Assembly: GCA_009778475.1 (NCBI GenBank)
Contig: WRJS01000033.1
Location: 1-32,954, forward strand
From: Kiritimatiellota bacterium
Lineage (GTDB): Bacteria; Verrucomicrobiota; Kiritimatiellia; RFP12; UBA1067
Length of the DNA: 32,954 nt
Direction: 5' to 3'
The notes under the pieces: model-generated
What the model was told of the DNA's origin: nothing
The model's input: the letters and a program-made list of their open reading frames with translations, nothing else
Database searches by the model: none
In this document: positions 25,370-32,925 of the stretch, one piece after another
Numbering within the stretch: position 1 is the stretch's first letter
Layout of the letters: the number at the start of each line of letters is the position of its first letter
Made by a program: the position numbers and the translations under genes

Positions 25370-25398
25370 GTCTCTCCCTCTTGTTCCGTTTCTAATTT

Positions 25399-26433
25399 TC
25401 AGATGTTCCTCAGCACCACCCTCAGTGCCTCGCCGCTCTTCATCAGTTCGATCGCGCCGTTGAAGCCGTCCAGCGGCAACTGGTGCGTGACGATCTTCCC
25501 GGCAGGGAAACTCGCGCCGCCCAGAATCTCGACCGCCCTGCGCACATGGCTTGGCGTCGAGTCGCTCGTGCCGACCACGCGCAGCTCGCCGTAATGTAGC
25601 AGGCGGCTGTCCACGGTGATCATGCGCTTGTCGTGCGGCAGCGACGCGAACAGGCACACCGTCCCGCGCCGCCGCACCAGCCCCAAGGCCTGCTCCTGCG
25701 GCGCGGCAGCCGGGGCGGCCACGATCGCCACGTCCGCGCCGTACCCGCCCGTCATGCCCTTGACGACCGCCTCCAGATCCTCCTCCGCAGGGTTCACCAG
25801 ACGGTTGAACCCAAATGCCGCGCCCTGCGCCAGGCGCGACGGGTTCACCTCCGACAAAATGATCCGGCTTGCCCCGTACTGCCGCGCCACCAGCGCGTTC
25901 AGGATGCCCATCGGCCCCGCGCCCATCACCAGCACCGTGTCGCCCTCGGCGACTTGACTGTTCTCGCACGCGTTCACCGCGCAACTCACCGGCTCCGCGA
26001 GGCACGCATGGACGGGGTCAACGTGCGCAGGGACGTTGATCACATGACCGTTGCGGAGCGCGAGCTCGGGAATCGCCACATACTCCGCCATGCCGCCGTC
26101 GTACCCGAAGCCCATGGGGCGGATGTTCGCGCAGATGTTGTTCCAGCCCCGGCGGCAGTACGCGCACTCGCCGCACGACACGCTCGTGGCCATCACCACG
26201 CGCCCGCCGACCTCGAAGCCTTCCGCTCGCGCCTCCACGACCACCCCGGAAAATTCATGCCCCACCACGATCGGCGGCTTCATGCGCGGGTTGCCAGACA
26301 GGTACGCCTTCATGTCCGACCCGCACACCGCGCACGCCTCCACCTTCACCAGCAAACCGCCCTCCGCACACACCGGGACCGCGATGTCCTCCACCCGCAC
26401 ATCCAACTGACCGTGATACACAACTGCCTTCAT
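25399..26433 (-). CDS. Zinc-dependent medium-chain alcohol/polyol dehydrogenase
   Basis: The 344-residue product belongs to the medium-chain dehydrogenase family near sorbitol and threonine dehydrogenases. Catalytic zinc residues are C37 (VCGSD) and H59-E60 (GHEFSG), and the structural zinc cysteines are C87, C90, C93 and C101. The Rossmann motif GAGPMG follows VLVM near residue 170. It would oxidise a secondary alcohol of a sugar, polyol or hydroxy-amino acid with NAD. ATG 26433, with GGAGAGGGTAGAGG just upstream, gives the usual start MKAVVY; the frame to 26469 adds only a non-homologous stretch. It precedes the SDR gene in one operon, next to glycan-degrading genes, so a sugar substrate is likelier than threonine. 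Confidence 0.88.
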   Translation of the reverse strand: MKAVVYHGQLDVRVEDIAVPVCAEGGLLVKVEACAVCGSDMKAYLSGNPRMKPPIVVGHEFSGVVVEARAEGFEVGGRVVMATSVSCGECAYCRRGWNNICANIRPMGFGYDGGMAEYVAIPELALRNGHVINVPAHVDPVHACLAEPVSCAVNACENSQVAEGDTVLVMGAGPMGILNALVARQYGASRIILSEVNPSRLAQGAAFGFNRLVNPAEEDLEAVVKGMTGGYGADVAIVAAPAAAPQEQALGLVRRRGTVCLFASLPHDKRMITVDSRLLHYGELRVVGTSDSTPSHVRRAVEILGGASFPAGKIVTHQLPLDGFNGAIELMKSGEALRVVLRNI

Positions 26434-26556
26434 GCCTCTACCCTCTCCTTCGCTTTTCCGTTCAAACACAATCTCCCCAGAATGAAAACATCAATGGTAT
26501 CACTCCCCTACCCCTTCCGCAACCACATTTTGTAACGCCCGAACTGGCGGCTCGAT
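26434..26556. other. Short intergenic region
   Basis: Between the DUF4838 gene and the zinc dehydrogenase gene, both on the minus strand. It should contain the promoter of the dehydrogenase operon, but I see no convincing hexamer pair, terminator or small gene. Confidence 0.4.
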
Positions 26557-28860
26557 TCACGGCGCGACAGACAGCTCGATCTGGTCGATGTAGAGGGCGT
26601 TGATGGCGGAGGTCTCGCCCTTGGCCTTGTCGAACATGCCGGGGCCGATCCAGAAATACTGGTCGGTGTTGGGGGTGAACTCGGCGATGTCGTACCATGC
26701 GTAGTCCTCGGAGACTTGGGTCGTGGTGCGCGAGATGTCGCCGTTGCTTTTCTTCGCCTTGGTGTCGTACACGCCGGCCCACACGGCCTTGCCCTCCTTG
26801 CCGGGGATTTTGTCGAAGCGCAGGCGGGCGCGGATCTTGTAGCGTTTGCCGGGGTCGAACGCGACGTGCCGCATGTGGAGCGTGGCGCACCATTCGTAGT
26901 GGGTGTTGAAGAGCTTCAGCGCGGTGTCGCCGGTCGCGAGGGGGTCGGGGACGGTGTCGCCCCATTCGCCCCGGCGGCTCAGGGTCAGCAGGTCGTGCCC
27001 GATAAGGGCCTTCGTCTGGCCGCGCTCCGGGATGTTCGGGTTCGCAAGGCTCTTCCAGCCCCGCAGGATCGAGTCGTGATGCTCGGGCGGCTCCGAGAGG
27101 CGGATGTCCTTGGCCTCGTCGAGGCGGCTGAGCAGGTCCTGGGCGGTGCGTTGTGCGTCGGCGTTCAGGCGGTCGCGCGGGTTCGCCATGCACCACACCT
27201 TGATTTCCGCGGCGCCGAAGTTACGGGCGAGGTGCGCGAACAGCGCGGGGATCGCGCTCATGCGGACGTTGTAGAGGTGCGCGGGGGAACCCTTGACGGC
27301 CGCCTCCGCCTGCTGCCAGAGCGCGAGGGCTTCGGGCAGGAAACCGTCCGCCAGATTAAGGTTCATGACATCGACAAAAATGGACAGCGGCGTGTTCTCG
27401 GGGTCGGTGTACTGCGCGTGGAGCTTGTCGATGTACTGGCGCACGAACGGCGCGGCCGCGCCGTAGTAGCCGTTGAGGAAATCGCTGACGAGCGCATCCT
27501 GCGGCAGGTCCGGGTTCCAGAGCCACTTGGCGAGCAGCCACGCCTTGAGCTCCGCGAACTCGCCGTGGCGGCCTTGGTACGCGCCCTGCTCGAACAGCCC
27601 GACGACGTTGTTCGCCTTGAAGAAGCGGACGTTGCCTTGCAGGGCGTTGATGTTGGGGAACGGCCCGATGTAGTTGCGGAAGTCGGTGACGTAATCCCAG
27701 ATGTAGAGCTTGTCCGTGAGCGCGCTCCAGCCGTTGATGTCCTCGACGAATTTGCGGTTCTGCTTGAACGCGCTCACGTCGAGCGCGTGCGAGAAGTCGC
27801 ACTCGATGGTGCAGAGGCGCGGCACGACGTTGCGGCGCGGGCGCACGGTCTTGGGCGGCGTGCGCGTGTACTGGTAGGCCAGCGTCTCGATCCACACATC
27901 CGGGAATTCCCTCTCGACGGCCGCCGCCACCTTGTTGACGAACGCGATGAGCGACCCGGCCTGCGTCCCCTCGCGGTCGTCGATCGCCTTGCAGTTGGCG
28001 CACGTGCAGCCGTTGTACCAGTCGTTCTGGCTGACGCTGAACAGCTTCGCGCCCGGGTCTTTGCGGATGGCGGCAAGCGTCCGCTCGGTGACGATTCGCA
28101 GCACGTCGGGGTTGGTCAGGCACAGCTGCGTGTGCGCCTTGACGCGCGTGCCGCCGATCTCGCTGAAATACTCCGGGTGCGTGTCGAAGAACTCTTCGCT
28201 CGGGCAGAGCTTCTCGAACGTGTGCACGAACATCCCGCCGCCGAAACGGATTTTTCCGCCGTGCCTCTCCGTGAGCGACGGGGCGTTCCCGTTCACCTTG
28301 TTCCGCGCCGCGAAATCGCCCTTGAACATATCGAACCAATACGGCTCGCGCAGGGCGAACGCGGGCCGCTGCGCCTCGTCCAGCGCGGGGACCTCCAGCC
28401 TGTCCAGCGACGGGATGACGCTGTGCCACGACGCATACCAGCGGCACCCGCCGAAGCGCTCCAGCACCTCATAGACTCCGTACAGCGTGCCGCGCACCGG
28501 CCCGCCGAGGACGAGCAGGTGGTTGCCGCGCGTGACCAGACGGAAGCCGTCATCGCCCAGCGCGCCCACGTCGGCGGGCGCGCCCAGCACGGCATCCGTG
28601 TGCCGCGTGTTGCCCAGCAGGACGGCGCGTTCCGGGAGCGCCCCCTCGTCCGTCTGGATGGCGAGCGTGACGCCCGTCAGCTGCCCGACGAATTTCTGAA
28701 GCTCCTCCGCCGCGTAAACCTGCGACGGCGACGCCGCCGCAGGCCGCACGATGACGTGTCCCGCCGCCTGCCCGCGCACGGCGATGGCCAGCGGCCCCTG
28801 CGCGGTGCTGACACCCGCGAGACCCGCAACACAACCCAGCAACACAACCCAACGTTTCAT
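26557..28860 (-). CDS. Secreted DUF4838 protein, glycosidase-like
   Basis: The 767-residue product has a signal peptide (MKRWVVLLGCVAGLAGVSTA). Residues about 25-150 resemble the N-terminal domain of alpha-glucuronidases and GH20 enzymes (YAAEELQKFVGQLTG, GTLYGVYEVLERFGGCRWY). The DUF4838 TIM-barrel part follows (about 195-470) with FFDTHPEYFSEIGG, LCLTNPDV, FSVSQNDWYNGCTCANCKAID and FVNKVAAAVEREFPD. The C-terminal 160 residues look like a beta-sandwich, perhaps carbohydrate binding (YKIRARLRFDKIPG). Enzymatic activity of DUF4838 proteins is unproven to my knowledge; the fold suggests a polysaccharide hydrolase. TAAGGAGGGACAA before ATG 28860 is an excellent ribosome site and rejects the longer frame, which runs into trpS. 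It starts ten bases after trpS. Confidence 0.8.
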   Translation of the reverse strand: MKRWVVLLGCVAGLAGVSTAQGPLAIAVRGQAAGHVIVRPAAASPSQVYAAEELQKFVGQLTGVTLAIQTDEGALPERAVLLGNTRHTDAVLGAPADVGALGDDGFRLVTRGNHLLVLGGPVRGTLYGVYEVLERFGGCRWYASWHSVIPSLDRLEVPALDEAQRPAFALREPYWFDMFKGDFAARNKVNGNAPSLTERHGGKIRFGGGMFVHTFEKLCPSEEFFDTHPEYFSEIGGTRVKAHTQLCLTNPDVLRIVTERTLAAIRKDPGAKLFSVSQNDWYNGCTCANCKAIDDREGTQAGSLIAFVNKVAAAVEREFPDVWIETLAYQYTRTPPKTVRPRRNVVPRLCTIECDFSHALDVSAFKQNRKFVEDINGWSALTDKLYIWDYVTDFRNYIGPFPNINALQGNVRFFKANNVVGLFEQGAYQGRHGEFAELKAWLLAKWLWNPDLPQDALVSDFLNGYYGAAAPFVRQYIDKLHAQYTDPENTPLSIFVDVMNLNLADGFLPEALALWQQAEAAVKGSPAHLYNVRMSAIPALFAHLARNFGAAEIKVWCMANPRDRLNADAQRTAQDLLSRLDEAKDIRLSEPPEHHDSILRGWKSLANPNIPERGQTKALIGHDLLTLSRRGEWGDTVPDPLATGDTALKLFNTHYEWCATLHMRHVAFDPGKRYKIRARLRFDKIPGKEGKAVWAGVYDTKAKKSNGDISRTTTQVSEDYAWYDIAEFTPNTDQYFWIGPGMFDKAKGETSAINALYIDQIELSVAP

Positions 28861-28870
28861 TTGTCCCTCC

Positions 28871-29833
28871 TTACGCGAGCCCAACCGCCCGCCGCGCCTT
28901 GTCGAGCGTGACAGTTGCGGCGGCGCGGGCGCGGGTTGCGCCGTCGCGCAGAATCTGTTCCACATAGTCCGGGTTCGCGGCGAGCTCGTCACGCTTGGCG
29001 CGGAACGGTGCGAACACCTCCTCGAACACCGCCAGCAACGCTTTCTTCGCATGACCGTAACCATAGTTCCCGGCACGGTAATTCGCCTCCATCTCCGCGC
29101 GTTGCGCGGGCGTGGCGAACAGCTTGTACAGCGCGAAGATGTTGCACGTCGCGGGATCCTTCGGCTCCTCCAGCCCCTTCGAGTCCGTCACGATTTTCGC
29201 GATCCGCGCCTTCGTCTCCTTCGCGGAGCCGAACAGCTCGATCGTGTTGCCGTAGCTCTTCGACATCTTCTGCCCGTCCAACCCCGGCACCACGGCCACC
29301 TCCTCGGGAATCGACGGCTCGGGGATCGTGAACACCTCGCCGAAGGTGTTGTTGAACTTGATGGCGATGTCGCGCGTGACCTCCACGTGCTGCTTCTGGT
29401 CGCGCCCCACCGGGACGATGTCCGACTGGTACAGCAGGATGTCCGCCGCCATCAGCACGGGGTACGCGAACAGCCCGTGCGACGGCGCGAAGCCCTTCGC
29501 CAGCTTGTCCTTGTACGAGTGGCACCGCTCCAGCAGACCCATGGGCGTGACCGTCGAGAGCAGCCATGTGAGCTCGTGCACCTCCGGCACGTCGCTCTGG
29601 CGGAAGAACACCGTGCGGTTCGTGTCCAGCCCGCACGCGAGGAAATCCAGCGCCACCTCCCACGTGTCCTGCAACAGCCGCCCCCGGTCCTGCACCGTGG
29701 TCAGCGCGTGATAGTTAGCGATGAACAAGAACGCATTGCCCTGCTCCTGCAGCCTCACCGCAGGGCGCATCATCCCGAAATAATTGCCCCAGTGCAATTT
29801 GCCCGACGGCTGGATACCCGAAAGAATTCTCAT
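28871..29833 (-). CDS. trpS: Tryptophanyl-tRNA synthetase
   Basis: TrpS charges tRNA-Trp with tryptophan in the cytoplasm. The 320-residue length is typical for bacterial TrpS. The class I signatures are present: SGIQPSGKLHWGNYFG with the HIGH-type HWGN at 14-17, and KMSKS at 189-193 (GLDGQKMSKSYGN). The MAADILLYQSDIVPVG and QKQHVEVTRDIA segments are diagnostic of TrpS rather than TyrS. The gene is followed ten bases later by the DUF4838 gene, so an essential gene and a secreted enzyme share a transcript. No T-box-like leader is seen in the short upstream region. Confidence 0.96.
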   Translation of the reverse strand: MRILSGIQPSGKLHWGNYFGMMRPAVRLQEQGNAFLFIANYHALTTVQDRGRLLQDTWEVALDFLACGLDTNRTVFFRQSDVPEVHELTWLLSTVTPMGLLERCHSYKDKLAKGFAPSHGLFAYPVLMAADILLYQSDIVPVGRDQKQHVEVTRDIAIKFNNTFGEVFTIPEPSIPEEVAVVPGLDGQKMSKSYGNTIELFGSAKETKARIAKIVTDSKGLEEPKDPATCNIFALYKLFATPAQRAEMEANYRAGNYGYGHAKKALLAVFEEVFAPFRAKRDELAANPDYVEQILRDGATRARAAATVTLDKARRAVGLA

Positions 29834-29868
29834 TTCCTTGTCTCTTTTTGGTCACGTTTAAAAACGGT

Positions 29869-29897
29869 ACGATAACATTTCCCCCGCGCGATTTCAA
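29869..29897 (-). promoter_or_regulatory. Putative trpS promoter
   Basis: Minus-strand TTGAAA (29897-29892) and TATCGT (29874-29869), 17 bases apart, sit about 36 bases before the trpS start codon in the divergent intergenic region. Confidence 0.55.
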
Positions 29898-29949
29898 GAC
29901 AAGAAAACCCGCAACACGCGGCGGAAAATTCCAGTTCACGCTATTGCGC

Positions 29950-29978
29950 TTGAAGGCATGCGCGAGGTTTGGTATCCT
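29950..29978 (+). promoter_or_regulatory. Putative promoter of the secretin-like gene
   Basis: TTGAAG (29950-29955) and TATCCT (29973-29978) are 17 bases apart, 23 bases before the ATG at 30002. The segment GTTTGGTATCCTTGG is closely similar to GTTTGGTGTATCTTAC at 32659. Confidence 0.55.
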
Positions 29979-30001
29979 TGGCGGCGGAAAGGATTAACGT
30001 C

Positions 30002-31318
30002 ATGAGTTGGGAAAATGGGTGCCAGCGGGGCTGGGTGGCGGCTGTGATGGCGGTGTGCGCGATGGCGTCCTCATGCGTGACGCGCGATGAGGCGCAGAAC
30101 GGCGCGACCGCCGTGGAAGCAGTCCCAGAAAAGCACGAGGCCACAGCGAAGAAACGCAGGTCGGCGGAAACGCTACGGAAAATGCGGGAAATCGTCATCC
30201 CCGAAATCTCGTTCCGTCCGCCCGACACGATTATCGACGCGATAGATTTCTTCTACAAGGTCGGCCGTGACTACGATAAGCCCGAGAACCCCGAGGACGG
30301 TTACGGGTTCAGTTTCATCTTGAAACTGCCGTCGTCGCACAGCAGCATGGATGACAACATTTTCGCGCCCGACGGCTCGGCTGGGACGGACGATGACCGC
30401 GATGTCCCTGTGATACCCGCCATGAGCGCCCGTTTCATCAGCCTGCACGACGCGCTGAAACTCGTCTGTGACGCGACAGGCATGCGGATCAGGCTGGACG
30501 GGGCACTGGTCATGATTGTGCCGGTCTGGGATCACGAGGAGGTTGAGCAACGGATTTACGATGTGTCCCCTGATCAGCATGAAAGGATGCGCACTGTTAC
30601 AGACGACTTGAAGCTGTTTTTCGCTGGGATGGGAGTGCGCTGGCCAGAGGGGTCTTCCGTTGAGTATGACAAAGGTTTCGGTAAGTTGTTTGTGACGAAC
30701 ACGCCAGAGCAGTTAGTGCTTCTGGATCAAATCATTCTGCCTTGCCCAGTCTGCGGTTTCAATCGCCGCCATCACGTGTATGCCGAGGTGCAGATTGTCG
30801 CGTTCAGGGCGAGAGATGTCGAGAAGCTCCTGCTTAACGGGGGCATGACGAAGGCGGCGTTGATGGCCCTGCGGAAAGCCGGTAAGTCTAAGCCCGTGGC
30901 CACAGCGTCCGCCGTGGCGAATCTGGAGCAGGAGTTTTGTGTGAAAGCCGTACGAGAGGTGCTTTCCCCGAATGTACCGCATGGGGAATCCGATCCGAAC
31001 CATTTCACCATGAGGGAAGTCGGCATGATATTCCAGGCGATACCCACGATAGGATGCGAGGCGGAAGACACGTTCGTGGAGATGAGCCTGCGCACGCAGT
31101 GGGTCACGCAGGAACGCTGGGGACCGCGCCGCCAGCCCGTGTTCGGCACGACGAATTTCGAGACGCAGGTCAAGGTGAATGACGGCGACACCATCCTGCT
31201 CGGGAGCACGACGGTCCCGGACGGCAAATGGGTTCACGCCGGGTTCCTGACGGTGAGGCTGGTGCAGCTTCAGCCGCCGCGTCAAGGTGTTGATGTCAAA
31301 GGTAGGGCGGATGATTAG
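30002..31318 (+). CDS. Short secretin-like lipoprotein (type II/III secretion N-domain type)
   Basis: The 438-residue product carries a lipoprotein-type signal ending in MASSC (cysteine about residue 25). ISLHDALKLVCDATGMRIR followed by MIVP (about 150-180) matches the N-terminal STN-like domain of secretins. FAGMGVRWPEGSSVEYD to KLFVTNTPEQLVLLDQII (about 207-243) is a ring-building N-domain. YAEVQIVAFRARDV (about 259) and the end FETQVKVNDGDTILLGSTT (about 380-400) resemble the start and end of a secretin core. It is shorter than true secretins (usually over 500 residues), and I see no clear gate region, so it may be a pilot or partner rather than a pore. ATG 30002 follows AAAGGA. It precedes queA by 20 bases. 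Confidence 0.65.
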   Translation: MSWENGCQRGWVAAVMAVCAMASSCVTRDEAQNGATAVEAVPEKHEATAKKRRSAETLRKMREIVIPEISFRPPDTIIDAIDFFYKVGRDYDKPENPEDGYGFSFILKLPSSHSSMDDNIFAPDGSAGTDDDRDVPVIPAMSARFISLHDALKLVCDATGMRIRLDGALVMIVPVWDHEEVEQRIYDVSPDQHERMRTVTDDLKLFFAGMGVRWPEGSSVEYDKGFGKLFVTNTPEQLVLLDQIILPCPVCGFNRRHHVYAEVQIVAFRARDVEKLLLNGGMTKAALMALRKAGKSKPVATASAVANLEQEFCVKAVREVLSPNVPHGESDPNHFTMREVGMIFQAIPTIGCEAEDTFVEMSLRTQWVTQERWGPRRQPVFGTTNFETQVKVNDGDTILLGSTTVPDGKWVHAGFLTVRLVQLQPPRQGVDVKGRADD

Positions 31319-31338
31319 CGTCACGGGTTTGATTACGT

Positions 31339-32391
31339 ATGTTGACTTCTGATTTTGATTATGAGCTGCCGCCGGAGCTGATCGCGCAGGAGCCGCCGCA
31401 GGTGCGCGGCACATCGCGCATGATGGTGCTGCGCCGCGACGGCGGGTGCATCGAGCACCGGCAGGTGGGCGATTTGCCCGATTACCTGACCGCTGATGAC
31501 CTGCTGGTGTTGAACGACACGCGCGTGTTCCCCGCGCGTCTGAAGGGCGCGTGGGCGGATACGGGCGGCGCGGTGGAACTGCTGCTGGTGAACCCGTTGC
31601 CCGCGTCGCCGTCGGTTTGGTCGTGCCTCTGCGGGTCAGGGCGCCCGGTGCGGGCGGGGTTGCTGGCGCGTTTCGCGGGGGGCGAGGTTGATGCGGAGAT
31701 CCTGGCGCCGATGGCCAACGGCGCGTGCCCTGTCTTGTTCCGCACGGCGCGGCCGCTGATGGCGCTGCTGGAGGAGCACGGGCAGACGCCCATACCGCCG
31801 TACATCCGAAGGGACGGCGGCGGGCGCATGGAGCGGACGGACCGCGAGCGTTACCAGACGGTCTATGCGCGTGAGACGGGCGCGGTCGCCGCGCCGACCG
31901 CCGGGCTTCATTTCACGGACGCGCTGTTTCAGTCGCTGGACGCGAAAGGCGTGCGGCGGGCAAGCGTGACCCTGCACGTCGGGCCGGGGACGTTCAGGCC
32001 GGTCAAGACGGCGACGGTCGAGGCGCACCGCATGGACGCGGAGCGTTACCGCGTGACGCAGGCGGCGGCGGGCGCGGTCGCGTCCTGCAAGGCGCGCGGC
32101 GGGCGCATCGTGGCGGTGGGCAGCACGAGCGTGCGGACGCTGGAGACGGTGGCGGCGGCGAACAACGGGCGCGTCGTGGCGGCGGAGGGCGGGAGCGCCA
32201 TCTTCATCTACCCGCCGTACCGCTTTCAGGTGACGGACGCGATGCTGACGAACTTCCATCTCCCGCAGTCAACGCTCATCATGATGGTCAGCGCGCTGGC
32301 CGGGCGCGAACTCATCCTCCGCGCTTATCGCGAGGCCATCGCCGAGCGCTACCGCTTTTTCAGTTACGGCGACTGTATGCTGATCCTGTGA
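31339..32391 (+). CDS. queA: S-adenosylmethionine:tRNA ribosyltransferase-isomerase
   Basis: QueA transfers and isomerises the ribose of S-adenosylmethionine onto preQ1 at the wobble base of tRNAs, making epoxyqueuosine. The 350-residue product has the family segments FDYELPPELIAQEP (6-19), LNDTRVFPARLKG, TAGLHFT, LHVGPGTFRPV, and TNFHLPQSTLIMMVSAL near the C-terminus, at full length. The start codon ATG 31339 follows the secretin-like gene by 20 bases, so the two are likely co-transcribed; there is no strong ribosome site. No other queuosine genes are in the window. Confidence 0.96.
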   Translation: MLTSDFDYELPPELIAQEPPQVRGTSRMMVLRRDGGCIEHRQVGDLPDYLTADDLLVLNDTRVFPARLKGAWADTGGAVELLLVNPLPASPSVWSCLCGSGRPVRAGLLARFAGGEVDAEILAPMANGACPVLFRTARPLMALLEEHGQTPIPPYIRRDGGGRMERTDRERYQTVYARETGAVAAPTAGLHFTDALFQSLDAKGVRRASVTLHVGPGTFRPVKTATVEAHRMDAERYRVTQAAAGAVASCKARGGRIVAVGSTSVRTLETVAAANNGRVVAAEGGSAIFIYPPYRFQVTDAMLTNFHLPQSTLIMMVSALAGRELILRAYREAIAERYRFFSYGDCMLIL

Positions 32392-32416
32392 GGCGGAAGC
32401 AAGACCCTTGCCTCAC
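32388..32416 (+). other. Stem-loop across the queA stop codon
   Basis: GTGAGGC (32388-32394, containing the stop TGA) pairs perfectly with GCCTCAC (32410-32416), loop 15 bases. There is no following T-tract, so it may protect the 3' end rather than terminate. Confidence 0.4.
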
Positions 32417-32479
32417 GGTCTCGCCTCCTTGATTCAGATGGCGGAAAAAAATTCTGTGCGGTTTGCCCTTTGATGCCCC

Positions 32480-32605
32480 AATGCCGGGAGCACCATGCCG
32501 GGAGCGCAGGGCTTCCGCCCTGCAATATAATATTAATAACGATGCAGGGCGGAAGCCCTGCGCTCCCGGCATTGGCAAGGCGAAAGCCTCGCGCCCCGCC
32601 GCCGC
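32480..32605. repeat. GC-rich nested palindrome with perfect 30-bp arms (copy C)
   Basis: Bases 32495-32524 and 32543-32572 are perfect inverted repeats of 30 bases around an 18-base AT loop. The arms belong to the same family as the palindromes at 936 and 1700 (core GGAGCGCAGGGCTTCC), 31 kb away. Half units flank it (GCCGGGAGCACC before, GGCAAGGCGAAAGCCTCGCG after). Bases 32417-32479 hold nothing recognisable. Confidence 0.92.
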
Positions 32606-32642
32606 CGCCCGTTTTTTTTCCCGCCGCGCGTGAAGATTGGGC

Positions 32643-32672
32643 TTGCGCTGGTGCGGGAGTTTGGTGTATCTT
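32643..32672 (+). promoter_or_regulatory. Putative promoter of the structured leader RNA
   Basis: TTGCGC (32643-32648) and TATCTT (32667-32672) with 18 bases between, the same -35 and spacing as at 6946. Transcription would begin near 32679. Confidence 0.5.
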
Positions 32673-32678
32673 ACCCGC

Positions 32679-32877
32679 GCCCTTAGAGATGGGGGCGAGT
32701 GGACATAGATTAGAGAGTAGGGCGTGAGAGCCCATATACCAAAGCTAACAAAGTCCCGATGCAGGTCGGGAAACCGTTATCATACAAAAGGTATTCCCGA
32801 CCGGGATCTGAAAGTAACGGGTTCAGGTATATGAATTCTCACCTTCCCGACTCTCGATTTAATTGGGAGTCTTTTTT
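32679..32877 (+). ncRNA. Candidate structured leader RNA (riboswitch- or attenuator-like)
   Basis: A closing helix pairs GTGAGA (32724-32729) and ATATACC (32734-32740) with GGTATAT (32826-32832) and TCTCAC (32837-32842), separated by a 4x4 internal loop. Inside, GGTCGGGAA (32764-32772) pairs perfectly with TTCCCGACC (32794-32802), and GTCCC (32753-32757) can extend it with GGGAT (32803-32807). CCGTTA in the hairpin loop (32774-32779) is complementary to TAACGG (32815-32820), an H-type pseudoknot. A terminator follows, then a reading frame. TTCCCGAC recurs at 32844-32851, overlapping the terminator stem, so the same partner could act as antiterminator. A 12-codon open frame (32689-32727) without a good ribosome site also lies inside. 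I recognise no known class, including SAM, TPP, cobalamin, c-di-GMP, tmRNA, 6S or SRP RNA. Confidence 0.65.
32849..32877 (+). terminator. Rho-independent terminator of the leader RNA
   Basis: GACTCTC (32849-32855) pairs with GGGAGTC (32865-32871), including one G-T pair, with a nine-base loop, followed directly by six T (32872-32877). It lies about 50 bases before the next start codon. Confidence 0.8.
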
Positions 32878-32925
32878 GCTGGAACAACGCCGCCGAGGGG
32901 CGGCATGAAGGGAAAGGGAGGGCGT

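Noticed and set aside
25370..26005. Upstream extension of the SDR frame
   Set aside because: It runs through the zinc dehydrogenase gene in another frame; the ATG at 25369 with GGGAG matches the normal SDR N-terminus.
32470..32727. 85-codon open frame ending inside the leader RNA
   Set aside because: It reads through the perfect palindrome; only the last 12 codons (32689-32727) could be a leader peptide, and that lacks a good ribosome site.
32679..32877. tmRNA, 6S RNA, SRP RNA or a tRNA
   Set aside because: No tRNA-like acceptor and T-loop, no SRP GGAA/GCAG motif and no 6S-type central bubble with closing stem could be found; the 3' end is a terminator and not CCA.
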